Source: Actinomycetota bacterium
Lineage (GTDB): Bacteria; Actinomycetota; Thermoleophilia; Solirubrobacterales; 70-9
NCBI GenBank assembly: GCA_018268575.1
Contig: JAFDWF010000096.1
Location: 1 to 46,341 of the forward strand
DNA: 46,341 nucleotides
Direction: 5' to 3'
The notes below the pieces were generated by a model. The model was not told where the DNA came from. It made no database searches and was given only the letters and a program-made list of their open reading frames with translations. Positions 31,859 to 39,377 of the stretch are shown here, piece after piece (positions within the stretch are counted from its first letter, which is position 1; every line of letters begins with the position of its first letter). A program made the translations under genes and the position numbers.

Positions 31859-31965
31859 GGTCAGGGTCGTCCCGACCAAGCCTGACCAGGACGCAGGGAG
31901 CGTGGCGTGCTCTGCACGCGAGCGACCGAGGACGCCGTCAGGCGCCGGTCGGGACGGGCCTGACC
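31859..31965 (-). repeat. Structured repeat family 2, copy A
   Basis: A nested stem structure. GGTCAGG/CCTGACC (31859-31865, 31959-31965) is followed by CGTCCCGACC/GGTCGGGACG (31868-31877, 31947-31956) and GCCTGAC/GTCAGGC (31880-31886, 31937-31943). The core strands are GGACGCAGGGAG and CGACCGAGGACGCC, with an apical GCGTGC-TCT-GCACGC hairpin. The thioesterase stop codon lies in its third stem. It also separates nadE from the convergent thioesterase gene. Confidence 0.85.
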
Positions 31966-32348
31966 GCCATCGTCATCTTGGCGACAGCACAGAGACGTTC
32001 GTCGTCGTCGAGGACCTCTACCTGCCAGACCCAGGTGGTCTTGCCGCGGTGACGGGCGACGGCGCGGGCTTCGGCGTGGCCCTCGGTGACCGGACGCAGG
32101 AAGCTCACCTCGATCGCCTGGCCCATCGCGATCTTGCCTTCCTCGTAGACGGCCGCCGCGGTGGCGTAGGAGCAGAGGCTCTCGACCAGGCTCGAGTAGA
32201 CGCCGCCGTGCAGGATCCCATAGGGTTGGCGCAGTTCGTCGCGCATCGCGACTCGCGCGCGGGCGCCGTCGGGATCGAGGGTGATCCACTCGGTCTGAAG
32301 CGTCGCGTCGAAGTTCGATTGACCCTTAATCAGATCATCGTTCGCCAT
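31938..32348 (-). CDS. PaaI-family hotdog thioesterase
   Basis: A 136-residue hotdog-fold thioesterase. The active-site helix starts with GILHGGVYSSLVES and the closing strand is AVARHRGKTTWVWQVEV. It cleaves aromatic or short acyl-CoA esters in the cytosol. ATG at 32348. The last few codons (VRPVPTGA) and the stop fall inside structured repeat copy A, so that element is part of the transcript's 3' end. The gene is divergent from the HTH-membrane gene, with about 30 bp between the starts. Confidence 0.9.
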   Translation of the reverse strand: MANDDLIKGQSNFDATLQTEWITLDPDGARARVAMRDELRQPYGILHGGVYSSLVESLCSYATAAAVYEEGKIAMGQAIEVSFLRPVTEGHAEARAVARHRGKTTWVWQVEVLDDDERLCAVAKMTMAVRPVPTGA

Positions 32349-32377
32349 CGCCGCGGACCCTATTAGGGTTCCCCCGC

Positions 32378-33340
32378 GTGGCGCTGAGCGACGAGCAGAA
32401 TGCGATGCTGCGCCTGCTGGCCTCCGGCGAGCAAGGCTACGGGGACATCGCCGCCCTCCTGGGCCTGAGCGAGGACGAGGTGCGGGCCAAGGTGGTCGGC
32501 GCCCTCGCCCAGCTGCAGGCGGAAGGCAAGCCCGCCCCCGACATCCCGCCGCCGCTTCCCGGCGGGGCGAAGCCGGCGGCGGAAGCGGTGCCGCCGAAGC
32601 CCTTGCCGCCGCCTCCGGTCAAGGAGAAGCCTCCGGTTGAACCCGTCGTGGCTGAGACGGTCGCCCCTAAAGCTCCCCCTCCTCCCCCGTCCGGCAGGCG
32701 CACGATCACGCTGCCCAGCGGGCGGGGCGCCTGGCTGCTCGGCGGCGGGATCCTTGCGGCGATCGCGGCGATCGTCGTCGTGGTCCTGCTCATCTCGGGC
32801 GGTGGCGGCAACGGCCCTTCGACCACCTCGACCGAAGCCGGCGGCACCACCAGCACGACCGCCGAAGGTGGCAGCAGCGAAAAACCGGCGACGCAGGCGC
32901 AGCTGAGCGCCGTCGACGGCAGCAAAGCGGTCGGCCTCGCCACCTTCGGCCGGATCAAGGACAAGCTGGCCCTGCAGGTCGAAGCGACCGGGCTCGAACC
33001 GACGACCGAAGGCACCGACTCCTACACGATCTGGCTGGCCCAGACGCCGCAGAAGATGCTGCCGCTCGCCTCGACCGGGGTGAAGGGCAGCGGCAAGGCC
33101 GCCAACGCGATCGCCGCCGAGTTCGAAGTGCCGGTGGAAATCCTCGCCTACCTGGCGAACGGGACCTTCGACCAGATCGCGATCACGCGGACGCGCAACA
33201 AGCCCTTCACGGCCTCGGTGGCGGTGGCGAAAAAGAACAAGACGACGCCGCGGTACACCGGCGAAGAAGTCCTGCGCGGGACGATCACCGGCCCGATCGT
33301 CGGCCTCGCCAAGCGCGAAGCCGAAGAAAAGGGCAAGTAG
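32378..33340 (+). CDS. HTH - membrane helix - RskA-like domain protein
   Basis: A 320-residue protein starting GTG 32378. The N-terminal 50 residues (LSDEQNAMLRLLASGEQGYG then DIAALLGLSEDEVRAKV) look like a sigma-70 region-4-type HTH. A long Pro-rich linker (to about residue 108), one membrane helix (WLLGGGILAAIAAIVVVVLL) and a Ser/Thr-rich stalk follow. The extracytoplasmic domain reads YTIWLAQTPQKMLPLAS, like the outer domain of anti-sigma-K (RskA). One chain thus combines a DNA- or sigma-like part with an anti-sigma-like sensor. Glu codons switch from mixed GAG/GAA to almost only GAA after the membrane helix. Confidence 0.7.
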   Translation: MALSDEQNAMLRLLASGEQGYGDIAALLGLSEDEVRAKVVGALAQLQAEGKPAPDIPPPLPGGAKPAAEAVPPKPLPPPPVKEKPPVEPVVAETVAPKAPPPPPSGRRTITLPSGRGAWLLGGGILAAIAAIVVVVLLISGGGGNGPSTTSTEAGGTTSTTAEGGSSEKPATQAQLSAVDGSKAVGLATFGRIKDKLALQVEATGLEPTTEGTDSYTIWLAQTPQKMLPLASTGVKGSGKAANAIAAEFEVPVEILAYLANGTFDQIAITRTRNKPFTASVAVAKKNKTTPRYTGEEVLRGTITGPIVGLAKREAEEKGK

Positions 33341-33355
33341 CCGATCTCCGCCCGG

Positions 33356-33400
33356 TGAGTTCGCAGTTCCCCACACTATGTGGGGCTAAGTGCGAACTCA
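33356..33400. repeat. Palindromic repeat, family 1, imperfect copy
   Basis: A 45-nt imperfect palindrome. Outer TGAGTTCGCA pairs with TGCGAACTCA and inner CCCCACA with TGTGGGG, with a mismatch and a shifted base between. It lies between the stops of convergent genes (33340 and 33405). Confidence 0.82.
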
Positions 33401-33404
33401 TCGG

Positions 33405-35033
33405 TCAGGGGAGGAGCTTGCCGGGATTCATGATCCCGGTCGGGTCGAGGCGCTCCTTCACCGCGCGGAGCACCTCGATCCCGGTCGTCCCCACCTCCGC
33501 CTCCATGTACGGGGCGTGGTCGCGGCCGACCGCGTGGTGGTGGGTGATCGTGGCGCCATTGGCGACGATCGCCTCGCAGGCCGCCCCCTTGACCGCCGCC
33601 CACTGCTCCACCTCCGCCCCATCACGGCGCCGCGCGATGAAGGTGAAGTAGAGCGAGGCGCCGTCGGCATAGGCGTGCGAGAGGTGACAGAAGACCAGCC
33701 CCGGCGTGCCTTGCGCCGCCAGCGCCCCGGCGATCGCCGCGCCGACCGCGCGGTGCAGCTCGCCCAGCCGGGTCCAGGTGTGCGAGGTCTCGAGCGTCTC
33801 CACCATCGCCCCCATCTCCATCAAGAGGTCGCGCTGGTAGGGGCCGCCGTAGCGGCCGTGCTCCCAGGCGCGCCCGGCGGCGCGGCCGAGGTAGACCGCA
33901 CCGCCGCCGCGCAGCGCCCGCACGGTCAGGGCGCGGCGCCGGGTCACGGTCTCCTCGTCCCCCTCGAAGCCGACGATCACCAGCGAGCCGCCCTCGCGCC
34001 GGCGCGCCTTCAGGTAGCCGTCGAAGGCCTTTCCGGTCATCCCGCGCGGCCCCGAGAGCGCCAGCGAGCCGAGCGTCTCCTCCTCGTCGGAGACGCGGAC
34101 GATCGTCGGCAGGCCCGGTCCCTGGGCGAGGACACGGACGATCTCCGTCCCCGCCTCGAAGCTCTCCGCCATCCAGGCCTCGTAGCGGCGCTGCGGCGGC
34201 GCCGGGCGCACCCGCACGGTCACGTCGGGGATCACGCCGAGCGTCCCCTCGGAGCCGATCACAAGCTCGCGCAGGGCGGGACCGGCGGCGGTGTGCGGGG
34301 TCTCCAGCGTGCTCAGGTTCCCGGCCGGCGCCAGCAGGCGCACCGAGCTGACCAGCGAGTCGAAGCGCCCGTAGCCGCTCGACGCCTGGCCGGCCGAGCG
34401 GGTCGCGGCGAAGCCGCCGACCGTCGCGTACTCGAACGACTGCGGGAAGTGGCCCAGGGTGAGGCCCTGGGCGCCGAGCGCCGCCTCCGCCTCGGGCCCG
34501 CGCAGCCCCGCGCCGAGGCGCGCCGTCAGCGAGGTCTCGTCGACCACGACTTCACGGAGCGCGCTCAGGTCGAGGCTGATCAGGGCGTCGTGGGACCCGC
34601 GTAGGGGCTCGACCCCGCCGACCACGCTGGTGCCACCGCCGAACGGCACCACGGCGACGCCGCTCGCCGCGCAAGCGTCGATCAGGCGTCCCACGGCGGC
34701 CGCGTCGGCGGGCACGACGGCGGCGTCGGGCGCGTCCGCCAGCCGCCCCGAGCGCAGCCGCGCCAGGTCCACGTAGCCGCTCCCGTGGGCGTGGCGCAGG
34801 CGGTCCTCCTTGGCGTCGAAGACCGCCCCGGCCCCGACCGCGTCGATCACCGCCTCGGGAAGTGAGCGCGCCGGGGGCAGGGAGAAATTGTCGATCCGGG
34901 TCGCCAGCGGCCACGGCTCGAGCTCACCGATCCGTTCGCCCAGCACGCCGAGCGCGGTCGGGTCGAACTCGGTGCGCCGCGTCGGGTCGCCCCAGCCCCA
35001 CCAGTTGGTGTCGCGCCGCGGCTCGCTAGGCAT
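33405..35033 (-). CDS. FAD-linked oxidase, alkyl-DHAP synthase-like
   Basis: A 542-residue flavoenzyme. The family-specific opening is WWGWGDP. The FAD-binding motif VVPFGGGTSVVGGVEP follows, then GHFPQSFEYATVGGFAATRS and GQASSGYGRFDSLV. The C-terminal HHHAVGRDHAPY carries the conserved His residues of alkylglycerone-phosphate synthase-like proteins. It probably oxidises a hydroxy acid or makes an ether bond; AGPS activity is not proven. ATG 35033 is chosen; the frame extends upstream, but the added residues are not protein-like. The stop lies 4 nt from palindrome copy 33356-33400. Confidence 0.9.
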   Translation of the reverse strand: MPSEPRRDTNWWGWGDPTRRTEFDPTALGVLGERIGELEPWPLATRIDNFSLPPARSLPEAVIDAVGAGAVFDAKEDRLRHAHGSGYVDLARLRSGRLADAPDAAVVPADAAAVGRLIDACAASGVAVVPFGGGTSVVGGVEPLRGSHDALISLDLSALREVVVDETSLTARLGAGLRGPEAEAALGAQGLTLGHFPQSFEYATVGGFAATRSAGQASSGYGRFDSLVSSVRLLAPAGNLSTLETPHTAAGPALRELVIGSEGTLGVIPDVTVRVRPAPPQRRYEAWMAESFEAGTEIVRVLAQGPGLPTIVRVSDEEETLGSLALSGPRGMTGKAFDGYLKARRREGGSLVIVGFEGDEETVTRRRALTVRALRGGGAVYLGRAAGRAWEHGRYGGPYQRDLLMEMGAMVETLETSHTWTRLGELHRAVGAAIAGALAAQGTPGLVFCHLSHAYADGASLYFTFIARRRDGAEVEQWAAVKGAACEAIVANGATITHHHAVGRDHAPYMEAEVGTTGIEVLRAVKERLDPTGIMNPGKLLP

Positions 35034-35093
35034 AAATTTCGCGCTCCCCTCCCGGCGCGAAGAACCAGAGATGCACGCTTGGTCGGTCCGCAC

Positions 35094-35549
35094 TCATCCG
35101 AGCGCCTCCTCGATCCCGTCGAGCGCCCCGTCGAGGATCTCGCGCTGCCCTTTGCGCATCAGCCAGCCGCCCAGCCGCGACATCCCGCGCATCGTCTGCA
35201 CCGAGGTGAGCACGACCCGCGTCTCCCCCTCCCCCGCGCCGTGCAGCTCGATCTCCACGCTCGAGTCCTTCAGGTGCTTGGCGAACGGCGAGCCCTCGAG
35301 CTGCTGCTCCCACGCGTAGCGCTCCGGCTCGGTCGAGGCGACGCAGCGATAATCGGCCCGCACGCCCCGCCCGTGCTGCGTCTCCAGCACCTTCGTCCAC
35401 TGGCTGCGCCGGCCGCCCTGGCGCGCGTCGACGTCCTCCACCCGCGACACCCGTGGCCACCAGCGGGGCAGTGCGTAGGGGTCGGAGACCAGCTTCCAGA
35501 CCGCCGGGACGGGCGCCTCGACCGTCCGCCTCCGGGTCACCCGCGGCAT
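35094..35549 (-). CDS. SRPBCC-family protein (polyketide cyclase/START-like)
   Basis: A 151-residue protein of the SRPBCC fold. The opening TVEAPVPAVWKLVSDPYALPRWWPRV and repeated strands (SVEIELHGAG, RVVLTSVQT) form the helix-grip ligand pocket, with a long C-terminal helix (REILDGALDGIEEAL). These proteins bind lipids or small hydrophobic ligands; the ligand is unknown. It lies 9 nt downstream of the ftsR-like gene and ahead of the FAD-linked oxidase on the same strand, so it may be in either operon. Confidence 0.85.
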   Translation of the reverse strand: MPRVTRRRTVEAPVPAVWKLVSDPYALPRWWPRVSRVEDVDARQGGRRSQWTKVLETQHGRGVRADYRCVASTEPERYAWEQQLEGSPFAKHLKDSSVEIELHGAGEGETRVVLTSVQTMRGMSRLGGWLMRKGQREILDGALDGIEEALG

Positions 35550-35558
35550 GCGTTCGCG

Positions 35559-36308
35559 CTAGTAGTCGCCGGCGAGGCGGCGCAGGTCGCGGACCAGCAA
35601 CAGGTGCTTGAGGTGGCTGACGGTCGCGGCAAGGTTCTCGAGGCTCTGCAGCGCCTCTTTGCGCCGCTCCGGGTTGCGCGAGCGCAGCGACGGTCCCAGC
35701 AGCGCTTCCAGCAGCTGCGCCTCGCGATCCGCCGAGGAACGGAAGACGCGCAGGTTCCGCGCCCCGACACCGACCCGTGACAGTTCGTTGGCGGCGCGGA
35801 TGATCTCGCGGTCCGTCTCGTCGTAGACGGTCCGCCCTTCGCGCTTTTCCGGCTGCACGATCCCGTAGTTCTCAAGCTCCGAGACAAGCTCCTCGCGCGC
35901 CCCGGTCTCCTCGACGATCTCTTCCAGGCTCAAGTAGGTGCGCGAGGTGTCGACCAGGATCGCCCTCCGCACCGCGCCCGAGACCGGCTTGCGGTCGCCG
36001 TCGCCGAGCACCATATCGTTGCCGGCGGCGAGCTCCTGGCGGATCACCCGCAGCGGCAGGAACTCGTCGCGCTGCAGGCGCAGGATCGTCCGCAGCCGCT
36101 CGACGTCGGACTGGCTGTAGAGGCGGTAGCCCCCCGAGGTCCGACGCGGACTGAGCAGCTTCTGGTCCTCCAGGTAACGGATCTTGGAGATCGAGACGTC
36201 GTCGAATTCGCCCTGCAGGATCTTGCAGACGGCACCGATCGTCAGCGCCTTGCGGGGTCGGGAGGCAGACTCCGGCGAGCGCCGGGCAGGTTCGGAGACG
36301 GAGGCCAT
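35559..36308 (-). CDS. ftsR: MerR-family regulator, FtsR-like
   Basis: A 249-residue MerR protein. The N-terminal HTH has LTIGAVCKILQGEF, SISKIRYLEDQKLLSP and SGGYRLYSQSDVERL. The C-terminal domain of about 170 residues is the long form found in actinobacterial FtsR (Cg1631/Rv1828), which acts on ftsZ expression. The context supports this: a garA-like FHA gene directly upstream overlaps it by one base (TGATG), the same pair order as in Corynebacterium and Mycobacterium. A CDP-alcohol transferase also lies nearby, as in that synteny. Ligand unknown. The name rests on domain layout and synteny. Confidence 0.8.
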   Translation of the reverse strand: MASVSEPARRSPESASRPRKALTIGAVCKILQGEFDDVSISKIRYLEDQKLLSPRRTSGGYRLYSQSDVERLRTILRLQRDEFLPLRVIRQELAAGNDMVLGDGDRKPVSGAVRRAILVDTSRTYLSLEEIVEETGAREELVSELENYGIVQPEKREGRTVYDETDREIIRAANELSRVGVGARNLRVFRSSADREAQLLEALLGPSLRSRNPERRKEALQSLENLAATVSHLKHLLLVRDLRRLAGDY

Positions 36309-36784
36309 CAGCGCTCCAGGTAGCTCAGCTTGTACTTGCCGATCTGGATCTCGTCGCCGTCGGCGAGCCGGTGCGACTCGATCCGGCGCCGGTTCACGTA
36401 GGTGCCGTTGAGCGAGCCGAGGTCATCGATGTAGAGGCCGTCGCGGCGCCGCACCAAGAGCGCGTGGTTGCGCGACACGGTCACGTCGTCGAGGAAGACG
36501 CCCGCGTCGGGACTGCGGCCGATCGAGGTGCGGTCCTCGTCGATCGAGAAGCTCTCGCCGGCGCGGCCACCACCGGCGCGGATCACCAGTGCCGCGCCCG
36601 CGGCCTCGACCACCTCGTCGATGTCGACCGGCTTCATGTCGCCGGTCTCGTCGACCCGGTAGGTCATCGTCGTCGGGTCCTCGCCCGCCTCCGCCGGACC
36701 GCCCAGGTAGGCGCCGCATTTCTGGCAGTAGTTGGCGCCCTCGGGGTTGGCGAAACCGCACTCGGGGCAGTGGACGGCGGACAT
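36308..36784 (-). CDS. garA: FHA-domain protein with zinc ribbon, GarA/OdhI-like
   Basis: A 158-residue protein. A Cys4 zinc ribbon opens it (CPECGFANPEGANYCQKCG). An acidic stretch with EDPTTMTYRVDE follows, the place where GarA carries its phosphorylated ETT threonines. The FHA domain then has GRSPDAGVFLDD, VSRNHALL and LGSLNGTYVN. In actinobacteria GarA/OdhI is phosphorylated by PknB/PknG and controls 2-oxoglutarate metabolism. The zinc ribbon is an addition to the classic protein, so kinase input and target could differ. ATG 36784 lies 20 nt from the rsiG-like stop; the gene overlaps the ftsR-like gene by one base. Confidence 0.82.
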   Translation of the reverse strand: MSAVHCPECGFANPEGANYCQKCGAYLGGPAEAGEDPTTMTYRVDETGDMKPVDIDEVVEAAGAALVIRAGGGRAGESFSIDEDRTSIGRSPDAGVFLDDVTVSRNHALLVRRRDGLYIDDLGSLNGTYVNRRRIESHRLADGDEIQIGKYKLSYLER

Positions 36785-36804
36785 CGGGGCCTCTCCCGGC
36801 GGGC

Positions 36805-37065
36805 CTAGGCGGCCGGGTCCTCGCCCTGGGCCTTGCCCGCGAGGATCTGGGTCAGCTGCTCGACGTCGTCGCCGGAGATCAGCGAATCGCCCCGCTCGCG
36901 TTTCTGCCGCAGGCGGTTGACCAGCTCGGCGCGCAGGATGTCGATTTTCCCGTGCAGGACGCGTCGCTTGTAGGAGATCTCGTTCTCCTCCGCCGTCAGG
37001 TTGTCGATCAGGTCCTTCAGCTCCTTGTCGCTGAGCGAACCGAGATCGGGAAAGGTGTCCTCCAT
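36805..37065 (-). CDS. RsiG-like c-di-GMP/anti-sigma protein, short form
   Basis: An 86-residue, almost fully helical protein. Two helices are visible; the first (LSDKELKDLIDNLTAEENEI) runs into the signature E27-x3-S31-x2-R34-x3-H38-x3-D42. This matches the RsiG c-di-GMP-binding motif E-x3-S-x2-R-x3-Q-x3-D except for Gln to His. In Streptomyces, RsiG with two motifs binds c-di-GMP and holds sigma WhiG; single-motif forms acting as homodimers are known from early-branching actinobacteria. This protein has one motif. No whiG gene is in the window. ATG 37065. Its promoter is at 37118-37146. The gene precedes the garA-like and ftsR-like genes. Confidence 0.75.
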   Translation of the reverse strand: MEDTFPDLGSLSDKELKDLIDNLTAEENEISYKRRVLHGKIDILRAELVNRLRQKRERGDSLISGDDVEQLTQILAGKAQGEDPAA

Positions 37066-37117
37066 CGTGCTCCTTAAAGAGAGAGTTGCGCCTGCCCGCC
37101 CGGTTGAGCGGGAGCGC

Positions 37118-37158
37118 AGTATAGATCGGTCGAGCAAAAGGTTCAACCGCAGGTTGAA
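37118..37158 (-). promoter_or_regulatory. Promoter and operator of the rsiG-garA-ftsR operon
   Basis: On the minus strand, -35 TTGAAC (37141-37146) and -10 TATACT (37118-37123) are spaced by exactly 17 bp. The palindrome TTCAACC-GCA-GGTTGAA (37142-37158) overlaps the -35, so a repressor or MerR-type protein bound there would control the promoter. The FtsR-like product is an obvious candidate. Confidence 0.82.
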
Positions 37159-37245
37159 GGTTTTCAAAGGGCTTGGGGAGCGTTTGGCTCCGGAGCGCCA
37201 CGCAACCCTCACCCCACCCCCGAAGGTTCGCACCTTCACCCGCCG

Positions 37246-37290
37246 TGCGTTTGCACTTCGCTCCGGACAGCGGCCAGAACTGCGAACTCA
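37246..37290. repeat. Palindromic repeat, family 1, degenerate copy
   Basis: A 45-nt imperfect palindrome with 14 of 22 arm positions paired. The outer TGCGTTTGCA pairs with TGCGAACTCA and the family layout is kept (same length, single central base). Its last three bases supply the stop codon of pgsA, read on the minus strand. Confidence 0.65.
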
Positions 37291-37938
37291 CCCGCGGGTC
37301 AGGTTGCCCGGCTTGGCAGATCGCGCAGCGAGCACGCCGTCGCGAGCGTAGGCGACGGTGGCGATCAGCGCCATGAAGAGGCCGAAGAGGAGGAACGCGG
37401 TCGGCACCCAGCCGGCGAAGACCATCGCGAAGAAGATCCCGGCCATGATCCAGAAGACGGCGATCCGCCCCGGCCAGTTGATCGCCAGGTCGACCCCGTG
37501 GCGGAGGCCGTACTCGGCCAGCCCGAGCATCGCCAGTTCACGCGCCGCGAGGACGAGCAGCGCCCAGCGCGGCAGCAGTTCGAAGCTCCAGCAGACCGCC
37601 GCGCCGGAGATCACCGTGAGGCGGTCGATGAAGGGGTCCATCAAGGCGCCCATGCGGCTGTACTGGCCGGTGGCGCGGGCGAGGAAGCCATCGACGTAGT
37701 CGCCCGCGGCGATCAGCCAGAAGACGGTCGCGGCGGCGGCCGAGCGCCCGTCGCCGGAGGAGTAGGCGAGGATCAGGAAGACGGGGATCCCGGCCAGCCG
37801 CAGGTAGCCGACCGCGTTGGGGATCGTCCAAGGGTTGAGCGGCTCCCCGGAGCGCGTCTGGCGCGGCTTGGGACCGCTGCGGTCGAGACCGAAGAGCCGG
37901 CGGACCCGGCCGCGCCCGAACGGATCGACGTCGGTCAT
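37288..37938 (-). CDS. pgsA: CDP-alcohol phosphatidyltransferase, PgsA-like
   Basis: A 216-residue membrane enzyme. The CDP-OH-P motif is complete: DGFLARATGQYSRMG then ALMDPFID fits DG-x2-AR-x8-G-x3-D-x3-D. Five to six helices follow. It makes phosphatidylglycerophosphate or another phospholipid from CDP-diacylglycerol, consistent with cdsA being in the same region. The exact acceptor is uncertain among PgsA, cardiolipin synthase and PIP synthase types. ATG 37938. The stop codon lies in the degenerate palindrome, and structured repeat copy B lies just upstream between ispG and this gene. Confidence 0.85.
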   Translation of the reverse strand: MTDVDPFGRGRVRRLFGLDRSGPKPRQTRSGEPLNPWTIPNAVGYLRLAGIPVFLILAYSSGDGRSAAAATVFWLIAAGDYVDGFLARATGQYSRMGALMDPFIDRLTVISGAAVCWSFELLPRWALLVLAARELAMLGLAEYGLRHGVDLAINWPGRIAVFWIMAGIFFAMVFAGWVPTAFLLFGLFMALIATVAYARDGVLAARSAKPGNLTRG

Positions 37939-37958
37939 GTGCGAAATCTATATGCCCT

Positions 37959-38061
37959 CCTGAAGGCCGAGAACCAAGTCGGGCAAGGACGCAGGGAGCG
38001 AAGTGTGCTCTGCACATGAGCGACCGAGGACGCCGCCCGACGCCGGTTATCGGCCTTCAGG
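37959..38061 (-). repeat. Structured repeat family 2, copy B
   Basis: Outer stem CTGAAGGCCGA/TCGGCCTTCAG (37960-37970, 38050-38060) plus one extra C-G pair, then AACC/GGTT, then GTCGGGC/GCCCGAC (37978-37984, 38035-38041). The core strands GGACGCAGGGAG and CGACCGAGGACGCC are the same as in copy A. The apical hairpin is GTGTGC-TCT-GCACAT. The ispG stop codon is in the outer stem. Stem sequences differ from copy A but stay paired. Confidence 0.85.
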
Positions 38062-39313
38062 CGCGGGTGAAGCGGCGGCCGGCGGTCGGGCTGGCGTCCT
38101 CCGACAGCAGCACCTTGTCCGACTCGCCCTTTTCGACCGCTTCCTTCTCCATCGCGGCGATCTTCTCCGGGGTGAGGTCGCCCGCGTTCTGACGCTCGAT
38201 GTTGGCGACCCACTCGGCGCCCTCCCTGGACTCGGCCTCGTCGAACTCCACCTTGCCGCCGCGGTCGAGCGACTTGTCGATCTCCTCGAACAGGGTGTCG
38301 ACCAGCTTCGCCTGCGGCACCTTGCGCAGCGGCTTGCCGCCGGCGAAGATCAGGCCCTCGTTCTTCGCCCCGGCGATGCCGAAGTCGGCGTGGCTCGCCT
38401 CGCCGATCCCGTTCACCGCGCAACCGAGCACGGCCACCTCGACCGGCTCCTCGTAGGCTTCCAGACGCTGCTCGATTTCGGCCACCACCGAGTCCATGTC
38501 GAACTGCAGGCGGCCACAGGTCGGGCAGGCGATCAGCACCGGGCCGCGCTCGCGCAGGCCGAGCGCCTTGAGGATCTCCCAGGCCACCTTGACCTCTTCC
38601 TCGGCATGGAAGGTCGAGAGGCTGACCCGGATCGTGTCGCCGACCCCGTCGGCGAGCAGCGTCCCCAGCCCGACCGCCGATTTCAGTGCCCCCGACCATT
38701 TCGTCCCCGCCTCGGTGATCCCGAGGTGGAGCGGATAGGGGATCTTCTCCGACAGCCTGCGGTTGGCGGCGATCGTGTACGGCACGTTGGTCGACTTGAT
38801 CGAGACCTTGAAGTTGGTGAAGTCGAGGCCCTCCATCAGCTCGACGAACTCGACCGCAGCGGCGACCAGTGCCTCGACCGGCGCTTCGCGCTCGAGCGCG
38901 TGCAGGTGCTTGGGCAGCGAGCCCGAGTTGACCCCGATCCGCATCGGCACGTTCCGCTTGTTGGCCAGCTCGGCGACCTCCGCGACTTTCTCCCGCCCGC
39001 CGATGTTGCCCGGGTTGAGGCGGATGCAGTCGGCCCCCGCTTCGATCGCCTTCAGCGCCAGCGTGTGGTTGAAGTGGATGTCGGCGATCACCGGGATCGG
39101 CGATTCGGCGACGATCGTCCGCAGCGCCTCGGCGTCCTGCTCGCGCGGCACCGCGCAGCGCACCACATCGGCGCCCGCATCGGCGACCTTGCGGATCTGC
39201 TCCATCGTCGCCGCGAGGTTCGCGGTCTCGGTCTTGGTCATCGTCTGCACCGCGACCGGCGCCCCGCCGCCGATCGGCACCCGTCCCACGAATATCTGGC
39301 GCTTGGAGGCCAT
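38057..39313 (-). CDS. ispG: 4-hydroxy-3-methylbut-2-enyl diphosphate synthase
   Basis: A 418-residue GcpE protein. The TIM-barrel N-terminal half contains RIGVNSGSLP and VRCAVPREQDAEA. The C-terminal domain holds the Fe4S4 cysteines in ACPTCGRLQFD and LGCAVNGIGEASHAD, with the usual GKPLRKVPQ following. It converts MEcPP to HMBPP in the MEP isoprenoid pathway, using reductant. Dxr is encoded upstream in the same cluster and UppS uses the end product. The last codon and stop are inside structured repeat copy B. Confidence 0.96.
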   Translation of the reverse strand: MASKRQIFVGRVPIGGGAPVAVQTMTKTETANLAATMEQIRKVADAGADVVRCAVPREQDAEALRTIVAESPIPVIADIHFNHTLALKAIEAGADCIRLNPGNIGGREKVAEVAELANKRNVPMRIGVNSGSLPKHLHALEREAPVEALVAAAVEFVELMEGLDFTNFKVSIKSTNVPYTIAANRRLSEKIPYPLHLGITEAGTKWSGALKSAVGLGTLLADGVGDTIRVSLSTFHAEEEVKVAWEILKALGLRERGPVLIACPTCGRLQFDMDSVVAEIEQRLEAYEEPVEVAVLGCAVNGIGEASHADFGIAGAKNEGLIFAGGKPLRKVPQAKLVDTLFEEIDKSLDRGGKVEFDEAESREGAEWVANIERQNAGDLTPEKIAAMEKEAVEKGESDKVLLSEDASPTAGRRFTRA

Positions 39314-39377
39314 ATCTGAAGGTTATCCGGGACGGTCGGCGGGCCCGTCCGAGCCCGGCCGCGCGGGCGCGGGCGCC

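Noticed and set aside
30125..31879. Upstream extension of the metallopeptidase frame across nadE
   Set aside because: Antisense to nadE; the ATG at 30124 starts a clear signal peptide.
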